A stretch of DNA of 64,000 nt, from contig JAJKFL010000010.1 of the NCBI GenBank assembly GCA_021186555.1, positions 4,609,085 through 4,673,084 on the forward strand, in the 5' to 3' direction. Below are positions 54,501-64,000 of the stretch, one piece after another. Every line of letters begins with the position of its first letter. The stretch's first letter is position 1. The position numbers were made by a program, and so were the translations under genes. Below the pieces are notes generated by a model. That model was not told where the DNA came from. It searched no databases and saw only the letters and a program-made list of their open reading frames with translations. The DNA is from Reticulitermes speratus (Eukaryota > Arthropoda > Insecta > Blattodea > Rhinotermitidae).

Positions 54501-54602
54501 GATTTGGGTCTTAAAAAAATAAAAAATCTTCTTTATATACAGAGCTTGTAAAGAATGGACAGACGTTAAGTGAAATCACTGTACCTATAGGCCTGTTAAT
54601 GT

Positions 54603-54987
54603 CGACCTCGGTGGACTAGTGGTTAGCGTGCTCGCCACTGAACCCAAGGTTCGCGGGTTCGATCCCGACCGACCGAGGTCGATGGATTTTTAAATCCGGA
54701 GCACCACTTCCTTCGGAGGGGAAGTAAAGCCGTCGGTCCCATGTCGTAGATTTACGGCATGAATAAAAATGTTATGTAAGCTAAATTCAAAGCCTCCATT
54801 TCTCACCCAAGTCTCCTGACTGCCTGCCAGATGGCTCTGGCGGACACATCAGGATCGATAGAATAGTAGCGCGGCCAGTTGGCCAGTCACCAACTGCCAC
54901 GAATGCGCACGACTTAGTAACCTTGAAAAGAGGAGGCAAGAGGAGGCCCGGGCCCATATAGGGCTGTTGAGCCATGGTTATTATTAT
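54603..54987 (+). mobile_element. SINE family IV, long form with target duplication
   Basis: TATAGGCCTGTTAATGT at 54586-54602 and 54988-55004 is a 17-bp duplication. The head is CGACCTCGGTGGACTAGTGG with box B GGGTTCGATCCC. It has a central module (GGAGCACCACTTCCTTCGG) missing in the 16.9-kb copy, and a body ending in (TTA)n. Confidence 0.85.
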
Positions 54988-55004
54988 TATAGGCCTGTTA
55001 ATGT

Positions 55005-55787
55005 AAAGGAACCATTTTGTATTTTTCATTACTGATATATAATTTTATCTTATCACCTCCTCTTCCTCCTTCACTTCATCTTTCTTCTCCTTAAAGCCGG
55101 GTATTCTCCTCGGCAATTTGTTACGTAATAAAACAAGAAAGAAGAGAAAATAAGAAAGGGGATGTAGGGTGGCCTAAGCAGAATTGAAAAACTGATTTGC
55201 TCTTCCTTAGATTTCTATTTCGTATTGCGTGTTAACATTATTATTGTTGCATTATTTAACTTTCGTAAAGTACTTTCAGGGCAAGTGTATGTTTTGTGTG
55301 CCCCAAAATCAGTTACAAGCTCAAAAGTTAGGTTCGTCGCCATGTTTGTAATGTTCACTTACAAATATCGACATCAAAGCGAAACCTAAAAAATAAAAAA
55401 AAATGTTTCGTAGGGCCCCCATGTTGTTATTTTAATTATAAAAAAATATTAATTCACCATAAGTCTTATATTTTCCTACCGTCTGTTATGATATATAATT
55501 TCGAAAAAAGAAAATTATGTGGAATTCGTGTCGCAAGCAACTTAAAATTTCGCGCGTCAGCCATGTTCTTATTACTAAATGTAGGAAGTTAAAATGTGCG
55601 GGATTGGGATGTTGTCAAGTAGCACAGTTTACACACCAAATTTGGTGAAAAGCGGTTGAATGGTTAAGAATAGATATGAAGACAATCAGCACGGTGGCCT
55701 CTAAATCCTAATTCTTATTCCTTTTAGACAGGAAAGTTGACTAGGAAAATGAGGAGATACCTGTTGAGTACCTGGCAGTGGATATTA
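55005..55787. other. non-coding DNA, nothing recognised
   Basis: No recognised feature. Confidence 0.45.
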
Positions 55788-56590
55788 AGGCTAGGCGCAC
55801 ATTTGCGATTTATTGCCACCGCGACTGAAAAGTCGAAATCGCCGAAAAGTATTGTGGTCCGCACACGGCGACCAAAAAATCGCTAGGATATTTCAGTAAT
55901 GGTCTTTATGTACGAGATTATTTCTCCAATTATTTTATTTCCCCACAAGGTTTAATACCTTGGCAATATGAAAAAATTTAAGAAACCTATACTATATGCC
56001 GGTCTTGTTTCAATTTCTGTAATTATTATCTCCAATAATGTATTTACTAAAAATAATACATAAACATATATGTACATACCTGTGCTTTGTTTTTTTTCCC
56101 CGATAATCCATTCCAGCTACTTATAACATTTGCACAAACTTCACCCCACAATTTCTCTTTAACATTCCGATCACTGTACTCTTTCAATTTTTTGTCATAC
56201 AGAGCAGGCCGTTTTTCCAATTCAAAAATCAATTTCTCCGTGTCCAAAACAATGTGTGATGGTGAATCATCAACAGCAGATTCGTTATCACACATAATTC
56301 AATATCAATAACAAATAATTCAAATACAATAATATTCAATGATAGATTTCTCTCCAAGGATTGAACTGCGACTGAACAGCAGCAGAAGCAAGTGTGTGCG
56401 GTTCATTCCTGTCTATGTAACCCATTTTAATTCGCGACAGTAGCGTCGCTAGTAAAATAGGGCTGGTTGCATCTTTTTAATCTCTGCTTTCATTTAGTCG
56501 CATGTGCGCGCATTCCTACTGAAAACAGTGTGTTCTATTTGTGCGAATAAATAATCGCGCGACGGAAAATCGCAAGTGTGCGCCTAACAG
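55788..56590 (-). mobile_element. PIF/Harbinger-like element with a MADF exon
   Basis: The inverted ends TAGGCGCACATTTGCGATT (55792) and the complement of TAGGCGCACACTTGCGATT (to 56586) bound about 800 bp. Flanking TAA/TTA-type bases make a 3-bp target duplication possible, but the exact boundary is unclear. It carries one MADF-encoding exon and no transposase, so it is probably internally deleted. Confidence 0.65.
56080..56295 (-). CDS. MADF-domain first exon in a Harbinger-like element
   Basis: The 72-residue product starts MCDNESAVDDSPSHIVLDTE and continues with a MADF core from about residue 20: LIFELEKRPALYDKKLKEYS, then KEKLWGEV and WNGLSGKKNKAQ. MADF domains are Myb-like DNA-binding modules, and such proteins accompany the transposase in Harbinger elements. 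The coding text is followed directly by CAG-GTATGT (56085-56074 on the minus strand), a consensus 5' splice donor, so this is probably a first exon. The remainder of the gene is not present in the element. Open and without internal stops, but expression is unknown. Confidence 0.55.
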
Positions 56591-57027
56591 CTGGTCATAT
56601 TTTGTCATTCTGTATCAGCGTTCTGCGGTCGATCTGGTCCGCAAGCAGCCAGTTCCGTTCTCATTAGGCACAGCTCGTCAGTCGCTGCACGAGTGCAGAC
56701 AGACGATCGGCCACCCATACAGGCTTCCTGTTAATTTCAAAGTCCGAACCTTCTTTTTTGTTTTACGTACTCGGTTTATCGGCAGTGTGGGTTTGCATTT
56801 CAAAGACGGGACACAGCTCAAGCGGCGAGTTGCTTCGCAATTAGATTAAAGAACGCTGTCGGTTCGGTGTTCAGCTCGCATCACGGCGAATCAGCTTGCA
56901 CGAACGCCGACAAACACTGCCCGGGACGACGGTTACCCCTGCGATGGCATTATACCGGATCGGTACTGATCGAATTAGTGAAATGAAAATACACAGTTTG
57001 GGTCTTGTTTGTGTAAATTACGAGCTG
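56591..57027. other. non-coding DNA, nothing recognised
   Basis: No recognised feature. Confidence 0.4.
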
Positions 57028-57352
57028 TAATTCTACCCGTTGTTTTGTATGGGTATGGAATTTCATATAGCGAGCGGTGTAGCGGCTAGGCTAAGGGCGG
57101 AACAATCCGGAGGTTTGATGTCAGGCTGGAACAAGTCTTTCCTTTTTCCCCAAAAGAAAGGGACCGACTGTGAGGCCCACCCAGAATTCTCTTCAACAGA
57201 TAACGGCGGCGGTGGGGGCTCTTGTGAGTGCGGTAATGAACCTTCGGGTTCCATAAAACGCGCGGGACTTTCTTGACTAGCTGACGACCTGCTAGCTTCT
57301 CAAGAAGGACTGTGCTGCATGGAATTAGTAGTTAGTTAGTTAGTTAGATAAC
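57028..57352 (+). pseudogene. LINE-A fragments and 3' end with (GTTA)n tail
   Basis: A short LPVVLYG-like piece (57028-57060) is followed, after about 140 bp of unrelated or deleted sequence, by the 3' end (GTGCGGTAATGAACCTTCGG, CTTCTCAAGAAGGACTGTGC) and AGTTAGTTAGTTAGTTAG. Internally deleted. Confidence 0.6.
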
Positions 57353-57384
57353 GTCGGCATTTTTTGGGGGGAAAGAAAAGGCAG

Positions 57385-57490
57385 GGGCCTGCACCTAGCG
57401 CTCAGGTTAAGAATGAGTGGAGCTACACTTCTGCTCCCCCATACGTCTTCAAGGCGTGGACAGGGAAAACTTTGCCCTTTTTTTTTAGGT
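57385..57490 (+). mobile_element. SINE family II 3' fragment
   Basis: CTAGCGCTCAGGTTAAGAAT and AGTGGAGCTACACTTCTGCT match the family II tail. Confidence 0.5.
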
Positions 57491-57993
57491 TTATGGCACT
57501 TTATCTTTTATTCTGAATGGAGGTAGGTAAAGATGTTTGAGAACAGACCTGAAGAAGGATTTGAAAGTAACGGGCGTAAGAAGAATAAAATTAATGATGG
57601 GTTATAATTTTTTGTCTTTCATGTAATATTTTTAAGGTATTCGGATCAAGGAGAATTGGATAAAATACGTACAGCGAGTAGGGGAAATGAGGATTGCGTG
57701 TACAAAGTTCTCCTTAAATATGAGAGGAAAGGATCACTTGGTAGTCTCAGCACATCGACCTAGATGGACGAATGGTCGTCGAATGGACTTTCTGTGAAAT
57801 TTAGTGCTGGAGTTGAAAAGGTTTATGATGAGTTTCAGTGTTTCTCATCTCAATATCGTGTCTCCATTAGGTCACTGACTGCACGAGTATTAAAGTTGTA
57901 TGAACACTGTTTACTACAGGATGTACTTTTCGTTAGGTACTATGCTTTATTTCAGGCTTCTGCCTCTGTGTAAATGATTCATCGCTCTACTGT
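57491..57993. other. non-coding DNA, nothing recognised
   Basis: No recognised feature. Confidence 0.4.
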
Positions 57994-58186
57994 GATGTTA
58001 CGTTGCGTTGATTGGGAGTTAGTTACAGACGTTTTGGGACAGCCCATAGGTACCATCTTCAAGGGTCAAGCAATCCAAAAAGAATTGGACTGCTTTGACA
58101 GATTGACCATTGAAATGGGACTGATGGCTCTTCCGAAACGTCGGTAACTAATTACCAATCAACACTGCGTAATCTCCCAGAAGAGA
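57994..58186. mobile_element. second-group hammerhead-like element O
   Basis: Partial inverted arms: TTGATTGGGAGTTAGTTAC with GACGTTTTGGG on the left, and CGAAACGTCGGTAACTAATT with ACCAATCAACAC on the right. Core boxes are altered (TTGAAGA on the minus strand, CTGATGG on the plus strand). No target duplication was found. Decayed. Confidence 0.5.
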
Positions 58187-59289
58187 GAAAACCTAATTTT
58201 CGCTGCTAGTTTCGACTTATGTGGCCACATTTGTTCTTAAGTTCCTTTTATCTGAATTTGTGTCTACATGAATATTTTGTTTTCTTGGCGAGTGAGTTTG
58301 TGGTTGTTATGGTTGTTCGGTTGTTGTGTGTTGTGTTTCTCAGTTTTCTTAACTAATATGATGACTTACAGTTGTATCGGATGGTATGTTTTATTGTTGT
58401 ACTTCTAATTATTGTTTGCTTCCTCTCTCCTGGCATTTTCGTCGGCACTGGTTCTTCCTCCCTGTAGCTGTCGTTACTTTGAAACTGATACCAACTGGTG
58501 TTGTGTCTTTGTTGAACTCTATTCTTACTCTCGTTGTTTGTTGGAGGATGGCTTCGTACATGAGCTGGTGTTTCTCCTGGGAGTCACTGGCTTATTGTAC
58601 TACTGGGTTTATTTACTCACAGTTGACTGCTTTACCTGTGGTTCTGTTTTGGGAAGTCTTGTGCGAGTGTGTTTGTGGTGGTGTTGTTTCTTTCGTTTCA
58701 TGATTAATATTCCTCACAACAATGTAACTTTCAGCCATCTACGCGAATATAAGCTTTTGAAATACGTCAGCTAGTTTGTGGTCCAGCTGCTCAGTCACTT
58801 ATTTAAAACTTTGCAGTCAAAATTATTGTCGTGATTTCTGACAGTCCGGTTCATATTAATTTTCCAGAACATCTCTAAATTTCGGATTTCAAAAGCATTT
58901 TATGGCAGGACCTTAGAAAAAAAAACTAACATGAAACACTTAAAATAAAGTGTCGATTAGAGATCGACATTGGACCTGGTACAATGGGAACTGCTGTCGA
59001 ATTCACCTCGACATTAGATCAATATGTGTTAGTAATTTATCCTATTAAATCCAGGAGATGTAACGTGTGGTGAAGGAATTTACACAAACTGAGCTATGTA
59101 ATTGGTAGCCCTGTCTGTTGTTTAGAGAATACTTAACTAATTATGCCGAGATGAGTGTCATATGAAGCAAGAGAAATACGATTACATCCAATGCATAGAG
59201 ATGTATTTTCTGTGCATTCAGAAAGATTAGATCACAATAAATACACGGGCCTGAGTTACTGTATCTCATGTAAAATAATTTGCAGTGCC
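58187..59289. other. non-coding DNA, nothing recognised
   Basis: Two overlapping T/G-rich open frames at 58386-58774 look hydrophobic but have no recognised domain and no repeat explanation. Confidence 0.4.
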
Positions 59290-60060
59290 CTTTTTTTTAG
59301 GCGGGTTTGGAAAACTGCGGAAAGCGACTGTAACCTTCGTCATGTCTGTCCGCATGGAACATCTCGGCTTACACTGGATGGATTTTCATGAAATTTGATA
59401 TTTGAGCATTTTTCTAAACTCTGTCGAGAAAATTTACTTTTAATTCAAGTGTAACAAGAATAACGGCTATTTTAAATTGAAGACCTATGTACATTTATGT
59501 TTCTATCTCTCTGAATTCTCATTAGAATGAAAAATGTTTCAGACAAAAGTCGTACAGAAAATCAAAACACAAATTTTATGTTCAATAACTTTTTTTTTTC
59601 CGAAAATCGTGCCGCTTATGAGATAATGTGGAAAAATATGGTAGAGGCACACAGACAACAGATGACGATATAATACGGCGCATGCGCATTGTATGCAGTA
59701 TAACTAAGGCTACAGACACACACTCAGAATGTGTAATACTTATTCAATATAGTGTTCTTGGGCGCACAGCCGCGTCAACTCTTTTAAATACAACGTTTCG
59801 GGGACTAGCTCCGTCCCCATCCTCAGGCAAAAATCAGTTTTACCTGAGGATGGGGACGGAGCTAGTCCCCGAAACGTTATATTTAAACGAGTTGACGCGG
59901 CTGTGCGCCCGAGAAGACTATATTGAATCATGTCGCCGCGAAAGTTTTAAAACTTATGTAATACTTATTTCTTTCTACTGCAACAACGGTTAACGCGAAC
60001 GCGCCTCAAAGTTACGTTGTACGTACATTGCCTGTATTGTTTAATATCGAATTCGATTTT
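59290..60060 (+). repeat. dispersed repeat P, copy 1 (interrupted by X)
   Basis: Landmarks are CTTCGTCATGTCTGTCCGCA, GGATTTTCATGAAATTTGA, CGGCGCATGCGCATTG, AAGGCTACAGACACACACTC and ACGCGAACGCGCC. The reverse complement matches 63683-64000 closely. A shorter relative is at 61130-61460. Type unknown; I see no terminal repeats or coding sequence. Confidence 0.6.
59745..59956 (+). mobile_element. second-group hammerhead element X
   Basis: TGTAATACTTATT at 59732-59744 and 59957-59969 is a perfect 13-bp target duplication. Copy 2 of repeat P (around 63715-63735) shows the same site without insertion. The arms pair almost fully (CAATATAG to CTATATTG). A 29-bp one-sided extension (AATCATGTCGCCGCG...) lies at the right. 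Each arm has CTGAGGA, a 6-bp stem II GGGGAC/GTCCCC and GAAACGTT. Confidence 0.78.
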
Positions 60061-61129
60061 AAACTTGTGTAAGACTTAGAGCTTATTTGCACGTACATGA
60101 ATCTATATCAAATTTGTCCCACAAATGTTTTAAATATAAAATACCAGATTTCTTATAAATCTGTTTAGAAATTTCTGATCAAACAGAAGAACGGACGGAC
60201 ACGATCTGTAGGCTATAAGTCTATTTCATACAGTTCACGCAAAGACGATGAATACAGAATTTCCTTTTTCCAGTTAAATGTAGGCAAGATATTCTTTAGC
60301 AACTGTGGCCAGCACTGGCATTCTTTGCTGTATATCGCATCTGTCTATTATCAAATTTCTACTGTATTATTGCTACAAAACATCTGTGGCCCGGCGTGTC
60401 ATTCATTTGTCCATCACATATTGTCTGATAATTTAGCTTATTTACTGTTTGAAATTGAAGATTTCAATTGTGGTCCAGATTTCAACAACCTCCATATTGT
60501 GCTGCTTCAATAACAACCATCATAATAGAGACAAAAGCAAGAATTTCCGGGTGGGGGGGGGGGGTGTAAGTATTTGAATGCATTCATTTCTACTGTTTAA
60601 CCCTCCCAAACCGCACCCTATTTTATTGTTCTCTCATAGTTCTTTGTCAGAATTATAATCAGGGACAACTGTACACGTGACGTAAGCATAAGACTAATTT
60701 TCCAGGCATGTCATCCGGAAAATCCTTTACTTCTTGTGAAATGTGAACCAATGCGAATGGAGAATTCTGCGGCAGGTTTCTGGGAGATGTAAGTAGTTTC
60801 CACTTGAGAGAGCATTTGGCCATACCGTGTGGGGTTCTTAAAGACACTTAAAACCCAGTTGTTCCAAAAAGAGATAAGAAGCCACTCGGTTTGCAAGAGC
60901 CTCTGGAGTGTAATATTCCACATTTTCACTTCCTATCAGTCGTTTCTAAGCACCAGCCTATAGTATCTTAGCGTGTATGCGTTCACAAAAATTTAAATTA
61001 CTTGATAACGTGAAATTTGAGAAGTTACAGATAACATTAGAAAGGATATTATGAAAATGAGCTGTTAACTTACACGAGAGTGTTTCCGCTTGGTTTTTAC
61101 GCGCCTACGCACAGTCAGGAATAGCGTCT
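60061..61129. other. non-coding DNA with a poly-G tract
   Basis: A G run occurs near 60551-60563. No gene or repeat was recognised. Confidence 0.45.
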
Positions 61130-61460
61130 ATTAGCTTCGTCATGTCTTCCCTTCTGTCTGTCTGCATGTATCAGTGTGGCTCCCACTGAACGGATTTCAG
61201 TGAAATTTGGTTTTGGGCACTTCTATGGGAAACTGTTGAAACAATCCAAATTTGGTTAAAATTGGACAAAAATATCGGATACTTTACGCGAAGAATTAGT
61301 AGCTTTCATTGTTGCCGGCTACATAAAACGGCCATAAAATCGCTCTCGTCGAGTTAAATAACGTCAGGCTGTTAGGATAGCCGAGGAGGTATAAATATTA
61401 CGCGAACGCGCCACATTGTTACTTTATACTACGTTGCGTATATTGTTGGTCGCTGTTATG
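61130..61460 (+). repeat. dispersed repeat P, short diverged copy 3
   Basis: AGCTTCGTCATGTCTTCC, GGATTTCAGTGAAATTTGG and ATTACGCGAACGCGCCAC align in order with copy 1, with a shorter middle. Confidence 0.5.
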
Positions 61461-61650
61461 AGTTTGGTGCTCTTTAATTTGGGAATGGTTGAGGTGTCGA
61501 ATAATTTCCATACGCTCAAGTTAGGCCCTATGATATTTACTTAGTTAATGTGGTTGGGCATGAATGAAATTTGATGGTAAAAGAAACTTCTTTAGCTGCT
61601 GATTGTTACTTATTTGTCACTAAATAGTACGCTTGTATGGCACTTAAAAG

Positions 61651-61915
61651 TGGAACGGGATAGCGTAGCGACTCGCTACGAGCTGGACGGTCCGGGGATC
61701 GAATCCCTGTGGTTGCGAGATTTTCCGCACCCTTCCAGACCGGCCCTGGGGCCTACCCAGCCTCTTATTCAATGGGTACCGGGTCTTTCCTGGGGGTAAA
61801 GCGGCCGGGGCTTGGCGTTGACCACCCACCCCCATCTCGCGCTGAAGTTAAAGGAAGAGTAGGGATGTACTTCTACTCCCCCTCTGGGCCTGTTCTTGGG
61901 TGAACTTTACGTTTA
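61651..61915 (+). mobile_element. SINE family II, well-preserved copy
   Basis: The head GGAACGGGATAGCGTAGCG and box B GGGGATCGAATCCC are followed by the full body to TGTTCTTGGGTGAACTTTAC. The closest to a consensus for this family in the window. Confidence 0.75.
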
Positions 61916-62564
61916 TATTAAACTTGAAATGTCACTCGTTCTTTGTTAAAAAGCTCCACTTCTCCCTGTGCTGGACCAATTTTTTAGAGACCAAGTCTTT
62001 AGACTTAATTAATCTAACGCTAATTTCAGTAGAAACACTCCCTCTGCATCTACTCCTAGATCTCCAGGATGGTATTTTCCATTTAAGATACAGAACAAAT
62101 TTTTTTGTGTTTTTCTGTCCCTTGTGTAATAGCATTCATATGTTGGTTTCTAATTCCTTTTCAAATGGAATTACATATCCTATTAGTCTGTATTAATTTC
62201 AACACAAAATAAGTTGTTTTGCAAGGTCTAATTGACGTATGAAATATTTCCTATAAATTGTAGTGTTGGTATTCCGTGGCAGTTCTGAACGTAATTCAAT
62301 CAAGAAATCTCAGAAGTGCCATTGATGGATAGGCCCGTACTTCCTCAGAGACTGCTTGTCGAACTTTACTCGTATTTGCCCCATTTCAGATATTGTGTCA
62401 CACGAGAGACGCTTCTTACTAATGGCCACTTGCAGTTGGTAGCCATGGCAACCCTCCGTATGAACCAATTGCCCTGTTTTGCTGTTGGACCCAAATGGCT
62501 GTAATTACAAGAGAAAAACACTACAAGGCCAATTATAAGTTCCAAATCTTTGTACTTTGCTCTT
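61916..62564. other. non-coding DNA, nothing recognised
   Basis: Open frames on both strands around 61900-62196 have no recognised family. Confidence 0.45.
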
Positions 62565-62820
62565 TTTTTTTTCCAATGGCTCGACAGCCCCGTGTGGGGC
62601 CTAGGCTTCGAGGCTTCACTATCACACAGTTTTTAGACACACCACAATCGGTAGGACTCCTCTGGACGAGTGATCAGCCCGTCGCAGAGACTTCTACCTG
62701 AAAACACACAACACTCACAAGAGACAGACATTCATGTCCTCGGCGGGACTCGAACCCACAATCTCAGTAAGCAAGCGGCCATAGACCCACGCCTTAGACA
62801 GTGCGGCCACTAGGATAGGC
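62565..62820 (-). mobile_element. SINE family I
   Basis: Minus-strand copy; head at the right (complement of GCCTATCCTAGTGGCCGC-like text, slightly diverged), T run at the left. Box B is present as GGGTTCGAGTCCC on the minus strand. Confidence 0.8.
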
Positions 62821-63529
62821 TTTTACTTTACTGTAGCTACCGATATTTTGCAGTGTAATCAGATGAAGTTGAGGAAAATCGTGTTGTTTTTCCGTTATTG
62901 AAGAATTATTGAAACTAAAGAAATTTTATCACAATAAAAATAAATTAGCTACTTAATATGGGATACATAACCCGGGGTCGATTACAGTATGGGCAGAAAA
63001 TTACTTGTTCTTGACCAAGTAAACACCAGTCCTGGTGCCTCTTTTTTTACTGGGGTTAACTCATCAATGACTCTGGATTTTAAATTCAAACCACTGGCCA
63101 ACACGAAGGGGTTTTAATTTACAGTACATTTGAATGCACTCAAGACCATACGGTGCACCGAACCCGGCGGCATGTGAAGAATTAAATGTCCGTACAGTGC
63201 ACCGAGGCCGGCATTGAATGGATAAAACCTGACAAATAAAACCAAGAATTATCATGGAATTTATTATCGCCGTTATCAAAATTCCGAGCAACTTATGGTA
63301 GGAGGTTTCTGACGTGTGTTCGGGAAGCACTCAGTTCGAATCTCTTTCAGAACACCAACTTCCCTGACTTGTCATATTTTTCTCAGTCATTGTTGGCAAG
63401 TGTTGGAAGACTACCTCAAATTATATTGAAGCCTCTTCCTTCAGAACCCTTTTATTAACTATTCTAAGATGTTAATCTGGATTCCTGATGATGCAGTTAA
63501 ATAACAAGAGAGGCAGTGTACTTGTAACG
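62821..63529. other. non-coding DNA, nothing recognised
   Basis: No recognised feature. Confidence 0.45.
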
Positions 63530-63542
63530 TAATATTGAGGCG

Positions 63543-63669
63543 TTGATTTCAGGCTTCCGCCGCGATGTTGATGGAATCTGTGGTCTTCTGGGTTATTACA
63601 CGGCGTCATGTGGTAATTGTTTACCAATTACCACACGACGCCGTGTAATAACCCAGAAGACCACAGATT
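63543..63669 (-). mobile_element. second-group palindromic element Y, ribozyme lost
   Basis: The arms GGTCTTCTGGGTTATTACAC and its inverted partner pair over about 45 bp with a loop of a few bases (TTTAC). The left extension, CCGCCGCGATGTTGATG, equals that of element M. TAATATTGAGGCG (63530-63542) and TAATATTAAGACG (63670-63682) form a 13-bp duplication with two changes. Copy 1 of repeat P is uninterrupted at the matching place (near 60015-60030). No hammerhead core remains. Confidence 0.72.
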
Positions 63670-63682
63670 TAATATTAAGACG

Positions 63683-64000
63683 CTTTCGCGTAACCATTGT
63701 TGCCGTGGAAAAGCAATAAGTATTACATATTGTGAGTGTGTGTCTGTAGCCTTAGTTATCCAGCATGCAAAGCGCATGCGCCGTATTATATTGTCATCTG
63801 TGGCCTGTCTGGCTGTACCATATTTTTCCATATTATCTCATAAAGGTCACGTTTTTCGGAAAAAAGTTATGGAACATAAAATGTGTGTTTTGATTTTCTC
63901 TACAACATTTGTTTGAAACATTTCTCATCCTGAGAACAATTCAGCGAGATAGTGTCATATATGTACATAGGTCTTCATTTAAAGTAGCAGTTCTGCTTGT
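63683..64000 (-). repeat. dispersed repeat P, copy 2 (runs off the window)
   Basis: The reverse complement of copy 1 from about 60005 down to 59455. The shared words AGCGCATGCGCCGTATTATA and AGACCTATGTACAT are seen in opposite orientation. Continues past the end. Confidence 0.7.

Noticed and set aside
58386..58774. Hydrophobic overlapping frames of 105 and 120 codons
   Set aside because: Two frames overlap in a T/G-rich region with no domain, splice sites or repeat relation; not enough to call a gene.
63480..63520. CCTGATGATGCA block as another hammerhead core
   Set aside because: No GAAAC box or palindromic stem III follows within the expected distance.

Overview
This window looks like gene-poor, repeat-dense arthropod nuclear DNA. 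I see no intact host protein gene, rRNA gene or free-standing tRNA gene. The LINE C-terminal coding fragments (motifs such as LPVVLYGCETW and [11 protein letters not shown]) and the tRNA-headed SINEs recall repeats I remember from cockroach and termite genomes. Blattodea is therefore my best guess, from memory only. The longest open frames are by-products of tandem arrays that lack stop codons.

The most striking content is a set of short (about 0.2-0.9 kb, one 1.8 kb) non-coding elements built from two inverted arms. The inner part of each arm carries a hammerhead self-cleaving ribozyme motif: CUGANGA, a stem II hairpin, GAAA, a self-complementary stem III and a cleavage position. In the first group (elements A, B1, D, E, F, G, B, H, C, J, C2) every element has a one-sided terminal tail, ATGCACGGTG plus about 14 nt ending in AAA or AAAG, just outside one arm. 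Most are flanked by 9-18 bp target-site duplications. A second group (K, L, M, N, O, X, Y) has the junction GAAACGTNG (K has GAAACATGT) and other tails; four of these also have direct repeats. Arms plus a one-sided extension plus hammerhead motifs is the architecture known for Penelope-like retroelements. I infer non-autonomous, inverted-arm derivatives of such elements. Different families differ in sequence in stems I, II and III yet keep pairing, which is covariation visible within a single window.

Layout: 0.3-1.5 kb, elements A and B1; 1.6-6.5 kb, SINEs, a 29-bp CAG/CAA array and element K; 6.5-10.4 kb, 36-bp and 25-bp arrays and two LINE 3' ends; 10.4-13.6 kb, nested D/E and element F holding a 32-bp array; 14.5-20.9 kb, G, B, H and L with SINEs between; 21.0-22.2 and 30.9-32.9 kb, a 114-bp satellite; 23.1-26.6 kb, C, J and LINE pieces; 27.4-28.9 kb, SINE-in-SINE; 33.6-36.5 kb, LINEs and MITEs; 37.0-39.5 kb, M and an 85-bp satellite split by C2; 39.5-43.6 kb, LINEs and a SINE split by a PIF/Harbinger-like element; 44.1-47.9 kb, 19-bp array, polypurine tract and 40-bp array; 49-53.2 kb, a LINE dissected by two SINEs, a minisatellite and element N; 54.6-56.6 kb, a SINE and a Harbinger-like element with a MADF exon; 57-64 kb, an older dispersed repeat whose copies carry reciprocal insertions X and Y.

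These parts do not form a pathway. They form a layered insertion record that can be ordered because many insertions keep their target duplications or have an uninterrupted copy elsewhere in the window.
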